Below are positions 1 through 8,146 of a DNA stretch of 64,000 nucleotides, in pieces; the first letter of the stretch is position 1; every line of letters starts with the position of its first letter. The notes below the pieces were generated by a model. The model saw only the letters and a list, made by a program, of their open reading frames with translations, was not told the DNA's origin and searched no databases. A program made the position numbers and the translations under genes. The DNA is from Paracoccaceae bacterium (GTDB lineage Bacteria; Pseudomonadota; Alphaproteobacteria; Rhodobacterales; Rhodobacteraceae), in contig JANSYP010000009.1 of NCBI GenBank assembly GCA_024742405.1, positions 1 to 64,000 on the forward strand, written 5' to 3'.

Positions 1-141
1 ACGAAGCGCGACGCGATCTCTTCGCCTACATCGAAGGCTTCTACAATTCACGCCGCCTGCATTCCGGGATAGGCTACCGATCACCGGCCGGCATGGAGCG
101 CATGGCGGCCTAACCCCGTGCACTTTTTCGGGGCAGGATCA
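1..141 (+). mobile_element. 3' end of an IS3-family insertion sequence (transposase C-terminus plus right end)
   Basis: The window opens inside an open frame that ends at a TAA at 111-113. Its last residues ([20 protein letters not shown]) are the conserved tail of the IS3-family OrfB integrase-type transposase. The following stretch, read in reverse as TGATCCTGCCCCGAAAAAG, begins with TG as IS3-family ends do, so the IS probably ends at about 141. The rest of the IS lies to the left of the window. Only the family assignment is secure; the exact terminus is inferred. Confidence 0.8.
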
Positions 142-782
142 CAGTGCTTTAAGAGTTGGATAGTGGGCGCGATGAAACCGGAAGTCTTCGCAACGGTTTT
201 CAGTCAGGAGCGGAGCTAGCTCGTGCGGTTACTAGCGCTTGGCACACATTTCGTCGGTGAAGCACTTCATGTCGAGTACCGGGCCATAAGGACGGATCTT
301 CCGGAACCGTTTCGCGCTCGCCCTCGACCAACTCGTCACGTTGTAGCTCTGCGGGCGATGGCTCGCTCCGCGCGACTGGCCTTCCGAATCCCGATCAATT
401 GAACGGAAAACCGGGATCATCGGACCACAACGAATGGAGTTGGTCGGCCGTACGGTGCTCAAGTTAAAGATCCGCGCGTTGCGCCAAGCGTCATTCGCAT
501 CGCTGCTGAAGTGGCGCCGGTGCCTCTTCCCGCAACACTCCCGCTGCTGTTCGCAGGAATCGCCGCTGTCTTTGCTGTCTCCAGGCGTCGATGTCTCACT
601 GCCAATGGTTAAATGTGAGTGTCGCTTGAGAACGCTTGATTGGCCTCTTTGCGTTTGGCAGTGAACAGCGTGACTTCTGCTGGAATCGGTTTTAATTCGC
701 AGAGGTTCTCGTAACGCTCGACTCCGTAGCTTGCGCCCTATGGGCTTGTTATCGTCGCTGCGACGAAAGGTTGGAGAGCGTC
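142..782. other. Intergenic region, no convincing gene
   Basis: About 640 bases separate the IS end from the next gene. Short frames occur on both strands but none has a ribosome binding site, a recognisable domain or a protein-like composition. I see no RNA gene. Confidence 0.5.
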
Positions 783-1331
783 ATGAGAGTTGGTCTTGTG
801 ATAGCAGCGGCACTGATAGCGACTGGCGCAAATGCGGCGGATGGCCAGTGGTTTGAAAGCAGATTTGGCGAACAGCGTTCTTATTTTCAGGACTGGCTTG
901 CCGTTTGTGACGACAGCGGCGCCGGCCAATGCCGCTTGGTCCAGGAGGCTGCGTCGGACGCCCCAGACAGCAGCTTTTACCGGGTCGCGATACTCCTTTT
1001 GGAGGCGGATCGAAGGTGGGTCATGGAAATCTCGTCGCGTTACATGTCGGCGGACCAATTGAACGACGTGTCCTTCACAATCGATGGCGATGTCATCGAC
1101 TCGCCCGAAGGCTCCTGGAAGGTTGGTAGTAACGAGGTGGCCAACATCGCGGACACAATTACCGTGACCGATCCTGAGTTGATGGGCACCCTTATGACCG
1201 GGATGCGCGACGGCGCCAGTATGCAGATAGACTACCTACCGCCCGGGAACGGTTCGGGAGTGGTGGGCGTCTCTTTGCGCGGCGTGACGGCCGGTACAGA
1301 AGCTATTCTGGCCAACTACGCCGCGCGCTGA
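783..1331 (+). CDS. Exported IalB-like (invasion-associated locus B) family protein
   Basis: The 182-aa product begins with a classic signal peptide (MRVGLVIAAALIATGANAA), so it should be periplasmic. The body has the pattern of the IalB family: a W..RFGEQ..YFQDWLAVCD start, a Cys-containing CRLVQEA strand, then repeated short beta strands. The function of this family in free-living alphaproteobacteria is not settled. I chose ATG 783 over the in-frame TTG at 771 because GGAGAG lies just upstream of 783 and the shorter form starts directly with the signal peptide. It stands alone on the plus strand next to the IS end, so it could be cargo of the mobile region. Confidence 0.6.
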   Translation: MRVGLVIAAALIATGANAADGQWFESRFGEQRSYFQDWLAVCDDSGAGQCRLVQEAASDAPDSSFYRVAILLLEADRRWVMEISSRYMSADQLNDVSFTIDGDVIDSPEGSWKVGSNEVANIADTITVTDPELMGTLMTGMRDGASMQIDYLPPGNGSGVVGVSLRGVTAGTEAILANYAAR

Positions 1332-1547
1332 GGCCTAACGAGGAGGCGCGGCTTGCTCCGGTTTAGTGTCAGGTTGCCCGGCGACAACTGCGCGATGAGA
1401 GACGTGCAAGCCATGCTCAGGTCTTGGATCCGCTCAAGCACATCAAGACCAGGGCGAAGCGGATCCGGGATGACCTGAGAAACCACCGCTAAAGACACTC
1501 CCGCAACTCGCAACGCTTCCCCAACCAATGCACCCTAAATCGGGCAC

Positions 1548-2213
1548 ATGAGATCCGCCGTATTCGCCTTCGCCCTGGTCTTGCTTGCGGGCTGCGTGCA
1601 GACACCTAGCCGCGTCATCACCGCCACCGCCTATGACCGAAACGCGTTCAGCGATTGGGTCGACACAGACGATGACTGCCAGAACACACGCGCCGAAATG
1701 CTGATCAAGGCGTCGACCAAGCCGGTGGAGCTTCGCCCCAGTGGCTGCACGGTAGATTAGGGCGCTTGGGCCGACCCCTACACAGGCAGGACGTTTTAAA
1801 ATGCCAGTGACGTACAGATTGACCACGTCGTGCCGCTGGCTTGGGCCTGGCGCCGTGGGGCGTCAGAATGGCCGGAGAGCAAGGCTGACCGGTTCGCGCT
1901 CGATCCCGACAATCTGCGGATCTTCTCCGCCACTCAGAACCGCGAAAAGAGAGCACAGGGACCGCTGGAATGGCATCCGCCGGATCGCTGCTAACACTGC
2001 ACCTATGTCAGCGACTTCGTCGCTGTGGTGGATGAGTATGACCTGACTCTGTCGCCGACCGAAGCACGGCAACTAGCGCGGTTGCAGGCGAGAAAATGCG
2101 CGAAATTTCAGCACGTTAGGCCCGGCCTGCTCGGAAACTCCCAGGTTGGTTTCGTGACTTTTCGAGGAAGCACCCTAGCCTATCAGCCTTCCCGAAGAAC
2201 CGTATCCGGATGA
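1548..2213 (+). pseudogene. HNH endonuclease (DUF1524/GmrSD C-terminal type) lipoprotein, interrupted by three in-frame stops
   Basis: Translation from ATG 1548 gives a lipobox signal (ALVLLAGC) and the start of an HNH family common in exported bacterial nucleases (YDRNAFSDWVDTDDDCQNTRAE). Without any change of frame the sequence continues past TAG 1758-1760 into GAWADPYTGRTF, past TAA 1797-1799 into the core motif QIDHVVPLAWAWRRGASEWP and DPDNLRIFSATQNREKR, and past TAA 1992-1994 into CTYVSDFVAVVDEYDL. The DHVVPL histidine and the downstream N...K residues of the active site are intact. Three nonsense codons and no indel make this a recently inactivated gene unless the stops are read through. 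The upstream 70-aa frame alone would be only a lipoprotein stub. Confidence 0.85.
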
Positions 2214-2285
2214 TAGGCCGGAGCGTCATGCTTTCGCGTGTCGGGGAAGACGTCGTGGTCAAAAAGTCAACCGAGGAGGAAGTTC

Positions 2286-2570
2286 ATGTCACCCGATAAA
2301 ACTCCCTGGAACTCTCAGGAGCAACTCAAGACGCCCGAAGACGTGGCTGATTATCTGGAAGCAGCTTTTGACCTCAACGACCCCGCCGTGCTCAGAGCCG
2401 CGCTCCTTGATATCGCCAAGTCGCAGGGCATGAGGCAGACAGCTGTTAAGGCAGGCATAACACGCGAGGGCCTCTACAAATCCCTGAGCCCAGATGGCGA
2501 CCCCAAACTGTCAACACTGCTCGCCTTGCTCAATACGCTTGGCCTTAAGGTCACTCTGAAAGTCGCCTAG
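2286..2570 (+). CDS. Probable HigA/HI1420-type antitoxin without a visible toxin
   Basis: The 94-aa product matches the putative addiction-module antidote family: an N-terminal 'EDVADYLEAAF' helix, 'LRAALLDIAKSQGM', then a Cro/XRE-like helix-turn-helix 'RQTAVKAGITREGLYKSLS' and the 'DPKLSTLLALLNTLGLKV' tail. ATG 2286 is chosen because AGGAGG sits just ahead of it; the frame extends upstream but without a binding site. Such genes normally follow a RelE-like toxin. The 72 bases between the HNH pseudogene and this start hold no toxin, so it is either an orphan repressor or the survivor of a lost pair. Confidence 0.75.
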   Translation: MSPDKTPWNSQEQLKTPEDVADYLEAAFDLNDPAVLRAALLDIAKSQGMRQTAVKAGITREGLYKSLSPDGDPKLSTLLALLNTLGLKVTLKVA

Positions 2571-2721
2571 TTGCGGCCACCCGCGCGCCAACAGACCGAG
2601 AGGATACACACGACAAGCCAACCTGCGATCAAGCCAGTGTTGGTTCAGCGTTGCCCTTCCGTGTTCCGGGCGTTCGCATGTGTGTTTTGACCTCTTCCAG
2701 TGAAGCCCTTAGCCTATTTGT

Positions 2722-2982
2722 ATGGCAGCGACACGGAACTCCTGGCTTCAACGGATCGGCGAGATGTGCCGGACATGCGCGATTATGGTCATCGCGGGTG
2801 TATGGAGAAGGCGAAGCTTCTCCGAAGTCGAGGCACGCTTTCTTTCGCTGTCCCGCGCGGGACAAGCGGCCATAACCAGTGCCGTCTTGGGCTTTCTCTT
2901 TCTGCTCAGCCTCTTTGCGGCGCAATTTGGTTGGCCAGGGGTGCTGGCTTTTTGGCTCGCAGTGGTTGTGATCGCACGGTGA
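2722..2982 (+). CDS. Small predicted inner-membrane protein
   Basis: An 86-aa frame with a basic N-terminal half (VWRRRSFSEVEARFLSLSRAG) followed by two hydrophobic segments at about residues 49-66 and 70-85 (VLGFLFLLSLFAA; VLAFWLAVVVIA). No family is recognised. No good ribosome binding site precedes ATG 2722, and overlapping frames exist, so the start and even the gene are uncertain. The membrane-protein character is the main support. Confidence 0.4.
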   Translation: MAATRNSWLQRIGEMCRTCAIMVIAGVWRRRSFSEVEARFLSLSRAGQAAITSAVLGFLFLLSLFAAQFGWPGVLAFWLAVVVIAR

Positions 2983-3121
2983 GCACTCTTCAAGCTGTAT
3001 GCGATTGCACACGGTATACGGAGGTATTCTTTTGATTTTGCGAGGTTTTTTGGAATTCGAGTGATCCGGTTCGCGCGCTAGGGCGTACACTGTCTGTATC
3101 TTAGCTGCGAAAGGAAAGATC

Positions 3122-3292
3122 ATGGACTTCGGACTTGGACTTCTGACTTTCGGCACGCTCGGTTTCGGCGTTGTCTTCGGCTATCTTAACATGCGCGCGA
3201 CGGAAAAGCGCCGGGGCAGCAATGCACCGAAATCGTCTCTGTCACGTGACGGCATCGAAGAGCGTCGTGCTGCTATGCGCGCTTCCAGCTGA
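3122..3292 (+). CDS. Small membrane-anchored protein, 56 aa
   Basis: ATG 3122 follows GAAAGGAAAG at good spacing. The product has a glycine-rich hydrophobic N-terminus (LGLLTFGTLGFGVVFGYL) that could span the membrane once, then a basic charged tail (RATEKRRG...GIEERRAAMRASS). No family is recognised. A strong hairpin lies 24 bases after the stop codon, consistent with a monocistronic unit. Confidence 0.5.
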   Translation: MDFGLGLLTFGTLGFGVVFGYLNMRATEKRRGSNAPKSSLSRDGIEERRAAMRASS

Positions 3293-3315
3293 CCCCTCGA
3301 CGACTGTTAACGAAG

Positions 3316-3342
3316 CAACGTCACTCCATCCGAGTGACGTTG
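3316..3342 (+). terminator. Perfect 11-bp stem-loop, possible terminator
   Basis: CAACGTCACTC and GAGTGACGTTG pair perfectly around a CATCC loop. It lies between the 56-aa gene (plus) and the end of the SRAP pseudogene (minus), so it could serve convergent genes. There is no long T tract, so a factor-independent terminator is only likely, not certain. Confidence 0.5.
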
Positions 3343-3402
3343 TTCGCATCTGCAACAAATGCGGCAACAGGACTGGTATTACTCTGGTGTCCGCGCAAAC
3401 AG

Positions 3403-4066
3403 CTAAACGGGTTCGATCAGTTCCGGCCCTTCCGCCCGGCTGGAGTTCACCGCCCACCCGCCACGATAGCTCACCAAGTCCGCTCCGCGGTCATGTGACA
3501 GGAGCGCTTGGGCGTCCGACGCATCAACCCCATCCACATCTAACCAGCCGTCCCAGACCTCCCTGTTGAAGATGATGGGCATCCTATGGTGCGGATGCTC
3601 AATGGCAGGATCGGCGGCCGCGGTCAGAATCGTATACCTTAGCAGCCCCAGCTTCTCGTTCTTCGCCCAGAGCGCTGCGAAGCCAAATAGCTCGCTATCC
3701 TCCATATTGATCAGGTGAGGGTCCGTGCCGCCGTCCTCGGCCTTCGTCCACTCAAAATAGCCGTTCGCAGGGATCAGGCAGTGGCCCCATTTGAATGCGT
3801 CGCGAAAGGCGGGTTTCTTGGCGGCATCCCCTGACCGGGCATTGAAGATGTGTGTACTTCGGTATCTCCTTCGCCCAATGCGGCACCAGCCACCATCGAC
3901 CCTCCTTCCGCGCCCTTCCTCCTTCGCCTTGGGTCACAAACAAGGCGTCTTGCGTCGGCAATCTATTGTAGCGGGCACGTAGGTTTCGCGCCGGCGTTCC
4001 GGGGATCAGGTTGAACCATTCATAGATTTCAGACCAAGTACCCTGGAGGATGAAGCGGCCGCACAT
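3403..4066 (-). pseudogene. SRAP/HMCES (YedK-like) abasic-site shield protein, frameshifted
   Basis: Members of this family bind single-stranded DNA abasic sites through Cys2 and form a protein-DNA crosslink. The start MCGRFILQG (Cys2 exposed after Met removal) is at 4066. The frame runs through RARYNRLPTQDALFVTQ and ends prematurely; the +1 frame then continues with HIFNARSGDAAKKPAFRDAF, CLIPANGYFEW (conserved Glu), and IEHPHHRMPII (conserved His). All catalytic residues are present across the break. The shift lies at about 3850-3856 within an ACACAC run; loss of one AC unit would explain it exactly. The gene is otherwise full length, so the damage is recent. Confidence 0.85.
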
Positions 4067-4173
4067 GGCACCTCTGATGCCTGACTGTTCGTCCGCTCGT
4101 CAAATACCCTCACGTTGAAGAGGATGCCGGCGAGTTGCGGCGACGAGAGCTTCACAGGTCCAGCCAGCGGCGA

Positions 4174-4461
4174 TTAGCTGAAGCGATCCCAGGCTTTCCG
4201 AAATCCTTCCGAGATATCCTTAGCGGCGGCCTCGGCGGAGGTGCGGTAGGATTCCCATGCGTCTTGCGAGGTTTTCATCGCTTCAGCGAGCTTCGCCTGG
4301 GCCTCCGCGCGAAACTTCGACGCTTCGGCGATTTGTTCCGCGTACTTGGCCTGGGCATCCGCGCTCGCCGCGTTCATCTTGGTTTCCATCTCACCGATTT
4401 GGGTATTCCACTCATCGATACTGGTTTTGAGGTTTTCGACAAATTCGTCGCGACTGGTCAT
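4174..4461 (-). CDS. Alanine-rich coiled-coil protein, 95 aa
   Basis: The whole product is a charged, alanine-rich helix with heptad spacing (KTSIDEWNTQIGEMETKM, EQIAEASKFRAEAQAKLAEAMK) ending in KDISEGFRKAWDRFS. It resembles short phasin-like or generic coiled-coil proteins, but no firm family can be named. AGGGGGA precedes ATG 4461 at suitable spacing, so the start is good. Confidence 0.65.
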   Translation of the reverse strand: MTSRDEFVENLKTSIDEWNTQIGEMETKMNAASADAQAKYAEQIAEASKFRAEAQAKLAEAMKTSQDAWESYRTSAEAAAKDISEGFRKAWDRFS

Positions 4462-4642
4462 GAGATCCGGTCCCCCTTGAATAGTTTTCGCTGTAGTAAT
4501 TGGACCATCGCATATGCACCGCGCCCGGGCCAGTGCGCGGCTCCTGAGGTTTGGGCGCGTCAGCCCATTTGGCGGCGCATCAAGGTTGCGTGCCTGCGCG
4601 TACGGATGCCACTGACGACCTTAGAACCAGCCGCAAAAGTCC

Positions 4643-4888
4643 TCAACCTTGGACCTTGCGCGTCTTGAGCCGAACACCGGCCCCGCCCCCGTTCTCCTCG
4701 ATGAACTCCACCCCGGCACCCTCCAAGGCGATGCGCAGTGCCTGGATCGTGTCCACGGAAGGGAATGGTTTTCCCGCGCCTTCTTATCTCCTGACGGTCA
4801 TTGTTGACACACCGGCGGCTTTGGCCAGCGCCGTCTGAGACAGGCCTTTTAGGGCGCGTCCGGCCCTTATTTGATCAGATGTGGTCAT
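4643..4888 (-). pseudogene. XRE-family small transcriptional regulator with an in-frame TAA
   Basis: From ATG 4888 the frame encodes MTTSDQIRAGRALKGLSQTA and LAKAAGVSTMTVRR, a typical Cro/C1 helix-turn-helix, then meets TAA at 4784-4786. The same frame continues with FPSVDTIQALRIALEGAGVE and FIEENGGGAGVRLKTRKVQG to a natural stop at 4643. Intact relatives have Leu or Ile followed by Glu at the interrupted site, so a TTA-to-TAA change would account for it. The intact protein would be 81 aa, the normal length for this regulator type. Confidence 0.8.
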
Positions 4889-4934
4889 TTCTCTTGTTCA
4901 AATTGGAACACCACCACACCCGAGGACCAAAGCA

Positions 4935-5039
4935 ATGACCAATGAGAACGCCGCAACGGCGAATGGTATCGCTGTGCCCTTCGATGCGGGCCGGTTGCGC
5001 GCGCATCACCGAGCCGCGCCCTGTAGCCTGAAGGACTGA
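4935..5039 (+). CDS. Hypothetical small protein, 34 aa
   Basis: A short frame (MTNENAATANGIAVPFDAGR...) that ends three bases before the next ATG. It opens a run of small, touching or overlapping plus-strand frames (4935, 5043, 5198, then 5483 and 5818), which supports translation as an operon. No family is recognised and the upstream binding site is weak. Confidence 0.35.
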   Translation: MTNENAATANGIAVPFDAGRLRAHHRAAPCSLKD

Positions 5040-5042
5040 GCA

Positions 5043-5201
5043 ATGGCACATGAATTCGCCACTCCGTGGGAGCGCGAACAGGCACCGGTGCGAATGCTTG
5101 CTGCCATGACTGACGACCACCTCAATCGGTGCATCGACGCTGTACTCGAGGAGTTGTTGGCGCTCCACCAACCCCAACCGCCGCGGAGGAGCCTCTCATG
5201 A
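5043..5201 (+). CDS. Hypothetical small protein, 52 aa
   Basis: AAGGA lies upstream of ATG 5043. The product (MAHEFATPWEREQAPVRMLA...LNRCIDAVLEELLAL...) is mostly helical and charged. Its TGA overlaps the ATG of the next frame (ATGA at 5198-5201), a sign of translational coupling. Function unknown. Confidence 0.45.
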   Translation: MAHEFATPWEREQAPVRMLAAMTDDHLNRCIDAVLEELLALHQPQPPRRSLS

Positions 5202-5443
5202 AAGACTGCACCGAAACCCACCAAGAGAATGATGACCGCGCGGTAATCGAAGTGGAGTGAGACCTGTATCTGACCGGCGGGCTGCTCAAGTGCGCGTGGC
5301 ACGCCGCCGATGTGGATCGGCCGTCCTCCGAGACCATCGCGAGCGTTCCGAGCACCATCGAGGTCACCGCAGAGAAGGTCGGGCATGCGCTGGAGCGGCT
5401 CGAACAGATGGAGATCCGCGCGCGCCTCCGCCCGCCGTCCTGA
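5198..5443 (+). pseudogene. Hypothetical 81-codon gene with an in-frame TGA
   Basis: Starting at the ATG that overlaps the previous stop, the frame reads MKDCTETHQENDDRAVIEVE, hits TGA at 5258-5260, then continues in frame as DLYLTGGLLKCAWHAADVDR through a helical ALERLEQMEIRARLRPPS to TGA 5441-5443. The second part is the longer and more protein-like one. A CGA-to-TGA change (Arg) would be the simplest cause. Family unknown. Confidence 0.55.
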
Positions 5444-5482
5444 CCGCACAAAGCGAAATCCCCCGGAAAGGGAACCAGACCG

Positions 5483-5821
5483 ATGACCACCAAGACAGCC
5501 ACTACCCTGCCAGCCGCTGAATTGGCCCTGGCCATGGGTGACACCGACAGCTCCCTGCGCCAACTGTTCCGAAGCTGGCGTGATGCCAGCGCCAATTACA
5601 ACACCACCGCTGTCGGCGATGACACACCTGAGGCCGAGGCTCTGTTCAACCGCATCATGGAAATGGAACGGTGCGCGGCCGACTTCGAGCCTCAGAGACT
5701 TGAGGACTTGGCCTTTCAGATTATCTTTGCTGACGATGGAGGCGACCTGAGCGAAAGCCACAACCAGCGAGCGCTTGCTGCGTGGGCCTACGCCTTTGCT
5801 TGTATAGATCCAGACGAATGA
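5483..5821 (+). CDS. Conserved-looking hypothetical protein, 112 aa
   Basis: GGAAAGGGAA precedes ATG 5483. The product is acidic and helical (ASANYNTTAVGDDTPEAEAL, FNRIMEMERCAADFEPQRLEDLAF, then AAWAYAFACIDPDE) with no membrane segment. Small helical proteins of this kind are frequent in alphaproteobacterial prophages and genomic islands; I cannot name the family. Its stop overlaps the start of the next frame (ATGA). Confidence 0.55.
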   Translation: MTTKTATTLPAAELALAMGDTDSSLRQLFRSWRDASANYNTTAVGDDTPEAEALFNRIMEMERCAADFEPQRLEDLAFQIIFADDGGDLSESHNQRALAAWAYAFACIDPDE

Positions 5822-5964
5822 CCTGCCTCGCGCGCTGCCTGAGCATGGTTCACGTTCTCAAATGGGATGAATGCATTTGGATCTTGGGCGCCGGCTGGTC
5901 GGATGGCGCCTTCGAAATCCACGCCGGTAAGTGGGTCGTCCGCGTCAGCCTGTCCTCGCGCTGA
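5818..5964 (+). CDS. Hypothetical small protein, 48 aa
   Basis: ATG 5818 overlaps the TGA of the preceding gene. The product (MTCLARCLSMVHVLKWDECI, then WILGAGWSDGAFEIHAGKWV) is tryptophan-rich and probably a small beta structure. No family is recognised; the coupling to the upstream gene is the main support. Confidence 0.35.
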   Translation: MTCLARCLSMVHVLKWDECIWILGAGWSDGAFEIHAGKWVVRVSLSSR

Positions 5965-6000
5965 GTTTCGTCACCTGATGTTTGTTTGTGGAATTGCGTA

Positions 6001-6510
6001 GTGAGTTACATCAGTAACCGGCTGTGGTCGGATCAGTTCTTGCCGGAGATCCAGGCCATTGTCGGCCGGCACCGTCTGCAGCCTTCTCCGGAGCCGCTGG
6101 ATCAGCAGCACGCCACAGACCTGATGATGTTGGACGCCCGGGACATGCGCATCGCAGCGTGCGTCAGGCGGCCGGGATACGCCGGACGGTATCCCTACCA
6201 GTTCACGCTGCGCTCAGCGCTGCCGTCCGGCGCGCCCACAGAGCTGGGCAAGATAATCGAGGGCAAGGGCGACTGGCTGTTCTACGGCCACGCCAGCGAC
6301 GCTGAACCGGGCCTGGGCGACTGGTGGCTGATCGACCTGCGAGCATTTCGAGCGGGGCTCATCAGAAGCCGTAGAAGCGGCCACCCGATACAGTGCGGCA
6401 GCAAACTCAACTCGGATGGCACGTCGTTCATGTGGTTCGATATCCGGTCGTTTCCGAAGCAGCCGCCGTTGGTGGTGGCGGCCGCGGGTGATTGGCCGGC
6501 GCCAGGTTGA
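6001..6510 (+). CDS. Conserved hypothetical protein of mobile elements, 169 aa
   Basis: The product (VSYISNRLWSDQFLPEIQAI ... ARDMRIAACVRRPGYAGRYPYQFTLR ... WLFYGHASD ... WWLIDLRAFRAGLI ... FDIRSFPKQPPLVVA) has the look of a compact alpha/beta nuclease-like or effector fold, with a D-x-R...R-x-x-x-Y core. I recall similar proteins in rhodobacterial prophage-like islands but cannot assign a function. GTG 6001 is used because an in-frame TTG upstream (5986) adds only five unmatched residues. The long run of conserved-looking aromatic residues argues for a real gene. Confidence 0.6.
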   Translation: MSYISNRLWSDQFLPEIQAIVGRHRLQPSPEPLDQQHATDLMMLDARDMRIAACVRRPGYAGRYPYQFTLRSALPSGAPTELGKIIEGKGDWLFYGHASDAEPGLGDWWLIDLRAFRAGLIRSRRSGHPIQCGSKLNSDGTSFMWFDIRSFPKQPPLVVAAAGDWPAPG

Positions 6511-7019
6511 GGCACCTGCAGTGGTAGGCTCGGCGCGCCAAGCTCCTCGCTAAGCCCTTAGTGCCAAGTGCTGAAGAGTGCGTTAGTGGTAGCGAAGCAC
6601 TCAAAAAGGCTACCATCCACCACAGAAATCGCGGCTATGGTGCATTGTCTAACGACCCGGTCATTGCTGGTGCGTGAGTGCTTCCCTGAATACTAGTGTC
6701 CGCTTCATGGAAGCCGAACTGCGGCGTCGATGATTGCGATGTACGTCCAAACGTCGGCCGTCAGGATCAACGAGAATAACCTCCTTTCAAGGTCGCGGCA
6801 GGTTGGCTCTGAGCCCTTCCAGCTCATTCGACAAAGTGTGGCAGTGGAGCGGCCCTCGTCCCACACTGAAACAGATTAAGATTTCCCCTATGAACAAGGC
6901 GTTCGCGAACAGAGTTAAACGTGAAGCGCCAAATCGTCGCCAGTTCTTAATTCTAACTTGGAAAGTCGGGGCTTGTTTCCGTATCATAAAAAACATCAAA
7001 CTGCCGGGGTAAATTGCAA
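6511..7019. other. Intergenic region, no convincing gene
   Basis: About 500 bases of progressively AT-richer sequence ahead of the lipase gene. A 92-aa plus-strand frame (6734-7012) has a random composition and no binding site. The base-composition change suggests a junction between two DNA segments here. Confidence 0.45.
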
Positions 7020-8146
7020 ATGCACCTTTTAAAAAAAACGCTTAGGCTAGCTTTTAAAGGTATGCTTGGCTTGGCAACTCTTGTAGTAGTCATGGCAATC
7101 ACCCCAATTGCTCGATTGTCTGAAAATGCAAAATACATACAGATTGATGCTGAGGCATGTGATCAATTTCCGTTATCACTTTATCATGAGAGATTTCCGA
7201 TATTGGCAGCGAAAACGCCGCCCGAGCACTACGACCGCGAGCTAGCAGCGCATGATTATGCGTTTGCGCTCGTCGCAGCTTGGGGGGCCTATGACTTTGA
7301 GCTCAACGAAGTTGAGGACACAAAAGAAGAGGGTGCCAATGAAGCAGCAAAAAAGGTAACGCTACCGCAACTCGATCCGACGTGGCAACCCCTGCCAATG
7401 GATGCTATCGACCAACCCTGGTGGAACGCCGGTATGAGCTACCAGGTTTTTGTCCGAGAGAGTGGAGAGTTTCACGACTATCTTGTAGCATACCGTGGAA
7501 CTGAAGAAGTTACGCGAGTTAGGGGGATCACCGATTGGCTTCTTGGAAATTTTACTTATCTGACCCAGTCCCTCCCTATTCCAAACCAATACGACACAGC
7601 GGCTCACGCGCATGCCATTATTCAGCAGTATGCCGTCGACAATGCGGACGAAAAAAAGTAAGATTTCTGGCCGTTGGACACTCGCTCGGTGGAGGCCTCG
7701 CGCGCCATGTTTCTGACCGCTTTGTGTGCACCAGCGCTGTATTGGTAAACTCAAGCCCTGTTGAAAACGCGCACTTTTATCACTGGGCCAAGTACAACAA
7801 CGATGTGGTGCATATATTTGACGTGGATGACATTCTTTCTTCAAACGCGCGCAAAGTGTTTCCCGAATACAACACAGCGAATTATAGAACCTACAATCAA
7901 CAAGTCATCTCAGACGCAGATGACTATTTACAGCACGGCGCGTTGAAAATGGCTGTTGGTGTTGTTCGGTTAGTTGCCAACTGCCAACTTCGTGAGGAGC
8001 TATACTCGGGTAATCCCCAAAAAACATTTATGCCATATGTGCAAGACCATCAAAAAACAACTCAAGCCCGCGACCTCTACTGCCGGTCTTTTGGTGACAA
8101 TTCAATTAACGACCGTTGGGATGAAGTAAAAGGGATCTGCCCATAG
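7020..8146 (+). CDS. Membrane-anchored class 3 lipase-like protein, split over two frames at an A AAA AAG slippery site
   Basis: Frame 1 starts at ATG 7020 with a basic N-terminus and one membrane segment (MLGLATLVVVMAITPIARL), then the first half of an alpha/beta hydrolase (YDFELNEVE, YQVFVRESGEFHDYLVAYRG). It ends at TAA 7659-7661. The -1 frame continues without gap: DEKK-VRFLAVGHSLGGGLARHV, carrying the nucleophile elbow GHSLGG, then HIFDVDDILS and a C-terminal Cys-containing tail to 8146. The joined protein would be 375 aa, a normal length for this family. The join lies in the heptamer A AAA AAG (7652-7658), phased as for -1 frameshifting, directly before the stop. The gene is AT-rich relative to its neighbours. 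It is either expressed by programmed frameshifting or was broken by a homopolymer indel. Confidence 0.7.
7652..7658 (+). promoter_or_regulatory. Candidate -1 ribosomal frameshift site A AAA AAG followed by UAA
   Basis: In the upstream frame the codons read GAC GAA AAA AAG TAA, so the heptamer is in the X XXY YYZ phase known from dnaX and several IS transposases. Slippage by one base gives ...KKVRFLAVGHSLGG. A GC-rich GGCCTCGCGCGCC stretch about 35 bases downstream could form a small hairpin. Function is inferred from sequence only. Confidence 0.5.

Noticed and set aside
2629-3156. 175-codon minus-strand frame
   Set aside because: Composition is random (many Pro, Lys, Cys in no pattern), no binding site, and it runs across two better plus-strand small genes.
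5006-5761. 251-codon minus-strand frame
   Set aside because: It is antisense to the chain of coupled plus-strand genes, has no domain and arises from their GC-rich codon bias.
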